From an uncultured Faecalibacterium sp. (GTDB taxonomy: Bacteria; Bacillota; Clostridia; Oscillospirales; Ruminococcaceae): a stretch of 16,857 nt of DNA. A program made the translations under genes and the position numbers. Of the stretch, positions 15,549 to 16,857 are shown in pieces. A model generated the notes under the pieces. The model ran no database searches. It was given only the letters and a program-made list of their open reading frames with translations, and was not told the DNA's origin. Each line of letters opens with the position of its first letter. Position 1 is the first letter of the stretch. The stretch spans positions 1 to 16,857 of the forward strand of contig CAAHET010000182.1 in NCBI GenBank assembly GCA_900772565.1. Reading direction: 5' to 3'.

Positions 15549-16325
15549 ATGCTGCCTGAATTGAAAGTATTGAATGCCGCCGGTTCGGTTCTGGCACAGG
15601 GCAACGGCGTGCTGTGCTACGAGCCAGCCTACCAGCCCGGTGATGTGTTGGAGCTGACCGTTCCACAGCCCGGCTATTATGTCATCTGTCTGGATGACGC
15701 AATGGGCGAAGAACTGGTCTTTTTCCGAGACACCGTTTTTCGTCTGGAAGTTCCCTTTGGGGAAGCACACATCAGTTATAGCCCACGAGCCTTTGCCGGT
15801 GAGATGCACTATCTGACCGCACGTCCTGCCACCGCAGACGAGATTTCCTCACCTCGCAATTTGGCGCGGAACCGATACGACCATCATGATAATACCGGTG
15901 TTTTTCCCCATGCTTGGGCAAATGTGGAGACAAGAGGCGAATCTGTATTTGCAGCCCGGAACGCCATTGATGGGATCATATACCCCACCTGCCACGGACG
16001 CTATCCGTTCGAGAGCTGGGGAATCAATCGTGATCCGAACGCTTGCTGGATGCTGGACTTCGGGCGGCTTATTCAGGCCGATACGCTGGTGCTGACCACC
16101 CGCGCAGATTTTCCGCATGATGCTTGGTGGACACAGGCACGCCTGACGCTGTCCAGCGGCGAAGAGCAGATTCTTCCCCTGCAAAAGACCGCCGAAGGAC
16201 AACGGTTTGATCTGCACGGTGTCTGGATTACCGGCTTGAAACTGGATCAGCTCATCAAAGCCGATGACCCATCGCCCTTTCCCGCATTGACACAGGTCGA
16301 AGTATACGGACGCAATCTGGATTGA
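15549..16325 (+). CDS. Unrecognised beta-rich protein with discoidin-like C-terminal domain
   Basis: This is a 258-aa protein with AAAGGAG eight bases before the start and no signal peptide or membrane helix. Residues 1-105 look like a small all-beta domain with alternating hydrophobics and YYVICLDDAMGEELVFF. Residues about 115-258 resemble a galactose-binding/F5/8 type C fold. SPRNLARNRYD opens the domain, then come FAARNAIDGIIYPT and SWGINRDPNACWMLDFGRLIQADTLVLTTR, and the closing TQVEVYG. These are the usual landmarks of such jelly rolls. It is the last gene of the operon, 30 nt after the phosphorylase. A carbohydrate-binding role is inferred from fold resemblance. An intracellular binding module with no enzyme attached is unusual. 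I do not recognise a named family. Confidence 0.7.
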   Translation: MLPELKVLNAAGSVLAQGNGVLCYEPAYQPGDVLELTVPQPGYYVICLDDAMGEELVFFRDTVFRLEVPFGEAHISYSPRAFAGEMHYLTARPATADEISSPRNLARNRYDHHDNTGVFPHAWANVETRGESVFAARNAIDGIIYPTCHGRYPFESWGINRDPNACWMLDFGRLIQADTLVLTTRADFPHDAWWTQARLTLSSGEEQILPLQKTAEGQRFDLHGVWITGLKLDQLIKADDPSPFPALTQVEVYGRNLD

Positions 16326-16375
16326 TGAATCTATTGATCTTTCATTCAAAGCTGTAAAATACCCCGAAACAATTT

Positions 16376-16460
16376 ACCGCCCCGCAACACACCCGATTTA
16401 TTTTGCCGCCGATTTACTTGGCAAAATCATCGCTGCACTGCGTGGGCGGTATTTTCTTTT
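16376..16460 (+). terminator. Compound hairpin terminating the glycan operon
   Basis: An outer stem pairs ACCGCCC (16376-16382) with GGGCGGT (16444-16450), extended by GCA with TGC, and is followed by ATTTTCTTTT. Inside the large loop an independent 8-bp hairpin pairs ATTTTGCC (16400-16407) with GGCAAAAT (16420-16427). The T-rich tail supports a terminator about 50 nt after the last stop. Confidence 0.7.
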
Positions 16461-16463
16461 AAG

Positions 16464-16506
16464 TCAAATAAAACAGAAACTCCGGCACCCATCGGATACC
16501 GGAGTT
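16464..16506 (-). terminator. Terminator for minus-strand transcription
   Basis: AACTCCGG (16478-16485) pairs with CCGGAGTT (16499-16506). On the minus strand the stem is followed by TTCTGTTTTATTT. On the plus strand no T tract follows, so it serves transcripts coming from the recombinase side. Confidence 0.7.
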
Positions 16507-16516
16507 CTTGGTGGGC

Positions 16517-16614
16517 GCGGGTGGATTGCGCGAGCCGCGCTGCTAAAAACAGCCCACTGGGCTGTTTTTGCGCCGTCTTCTGCGACAGCGCCGCAGCTGT
16601 TCGAATCCACCCGC
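16517..16614. repeat. Palindromic MITE/REP-like element with nested hairpins
   Basis: Perfect 11-bp terminal inverted repeats, GCGGGTGGATT (16517-16527) and AATCCACCCGC (16604-16614), enclose a core. Near the centre the core carries an 11-bp hairpin with a 3-nt loop, AAAAACAGCCC (16545-16555) with GGGCTGTTTTT (16559-16569). A second imperfect hairpin of GCGC-rich arms lies at about 16570-16592. No convincing gene is inside. The architecture fits a short dispersed element or a recombination-associated structure. Copy number cannot be seen from one window. Confidence 0.6.
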
Positions 16615-16632
16615 TCTATAAGTTTAGCCTTG

Positions 16633-16857
16633 CTACAAAACAAAAACCTCAGCGTACTTGTATACGTTGAGGTTTTTTGGTGGAGCGAAGCAACCCAAAT
16701 CCGAACCATTGCCCGCTGGGGCATCTTTGGCGGCAATTTCATCGAAAGTGATGGTTTTTGTGCCGTCTTTGTAGTTGAATGCAATCAAAACTTTTTCATC
16801 ATAGAGATAAACAGCATTCACGAATGTATTGATAAGCGTTTCCCGGTGGCTTTTCAC
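16633..16857 (-). CDS. Serine recombinase, C-terminal end (partial)
   Basis: This is the last 74 codons of a gene that enters from the right edge; the first codon in the window is GTG and is probably internal. The segment RETLINTFVNAVYLYDEKVLIAFNYKDGTKTITFDEI, then GSDLGCFAPPK, is the typical C-terminal zinc-ribbon-to-tail region of large serine recombinases in Clostridia, found in conjugative elements and phages. The catalytic resolvase domain is outside the window. After APPK the frame continues for 12 more residues through a terminator hairpin (16642-16678) to a TAG at 16633. That late tail looks like read-through of non-coding sequence. Its presence marks a mobile element or remnant bordering the glycan operon. 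Confidence 0.8.
   Translation of the reverse strand: MKSHRETLINTFVNAVYLYDEKVLIAFNYKDGTKTITFDEIAAKDAPAGNGSDLGCFAPPKNLNVYKYAEVFVL
16642..16678 (-). terminator. Terminator hairpin inside the recombinase 3' end
   Basis: A 15-bp stem (one GT wobble) pairs 16642-16656 with 16663-16677 around a 6-nt loop. On the minus strand it ends in TTTTTGTTTTG; on the plus strand it ends in T6, so it could work both ways. It overlaps the last codons of the recombinase gene. Confidence 0.75.

Noticed and set aside
16595..16614. A GTTCGAATCC sequence resembling the T-loop of a tRNA.
   Set aside because: No acceptor, D or anticodon arm can be paired around it; it is explained by the right terminal inverted repeat of the palindromic element.
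1..16857. CRISPR array, rRNA or complete tRNA genes.
   Set aside because: No regularly spaced repeats and no tRNA or rRNA sequence were seen on either strand.

Overview
The window looks like chromosomal DNA of a gut Firmicute of the Ruminococcaceae/Oscillospiraceae. Faecalibacterium is my best guess, from the GC-rich codon use, the LL-diaminopimelate aminotransferase, the YesMN-type sugar regulators and the style of the genes. This is inference from memory, not from a search.

Layout. (1) 1-214: the 3' end of dapL and its terminator. (2) 278-2430: a sigma-A-type promoter drives a small operon with a YtrA-type GntR repressor, an ABC ATPase, an ABC-2-type membrane protein and a 52-aa membrane peptide. 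It ends in a strong hairpin shared with a convergent pair. (3) 2424-3203, minus strand: a YhcH/EbgC-like protein and a small membrane/coiled-coil protein. (4) 3297-6861: a YesN (AraC-type response regulator) and YesM (sensor kinase) pair, overlapping by ATGA. (5) 6877-16460: a long tightly packed catabolic operon with a sugar-ABC solute-binding-protein signal peptide fused by deletion to a permease, a PHP metallohydrolase, a GH88 unsaturated glucuronyl hydrolase, an MFS transporter, a heparinase II/III-type lyase, a GH112 galactosyl-HexNAc (or rhamnose) phosphorylase and an unrecognised beta-rich protein. (6) 16464-16857: a terminator for the minus strand, a palindromic repeat of about 100 bp, and the C-terminus of a serine recombinase running off the right edge.

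How it works together (inference). YesM senses a glycan signal outside the cell and YesN activates the operon from 20-bp-spaced direct repeats near 6879-6906. Oligosaccharides enter by the ABC importer or the MFS carrier. The lyase and the GH88 enzyme have no signal peptide, so uronate-containing chains would be cut in the cytoplasm. GH112 would phosphorolyse a galactosyl disaccharide to galactose-1-phosphate. The set suggests host glycosaminoglycan or mucin-type glycans, possibly scavenged as oligosaccharides. A plant or microbial uronate/galactose polymer remains possible.

The most striking anomaly is the collapsed importer. Only the signal peptide and linker of the binding protein remain; the rest of that gene, the expected first permease and the start of the second permease are missing. 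The cause is either a real deletion or an assembly collapse.
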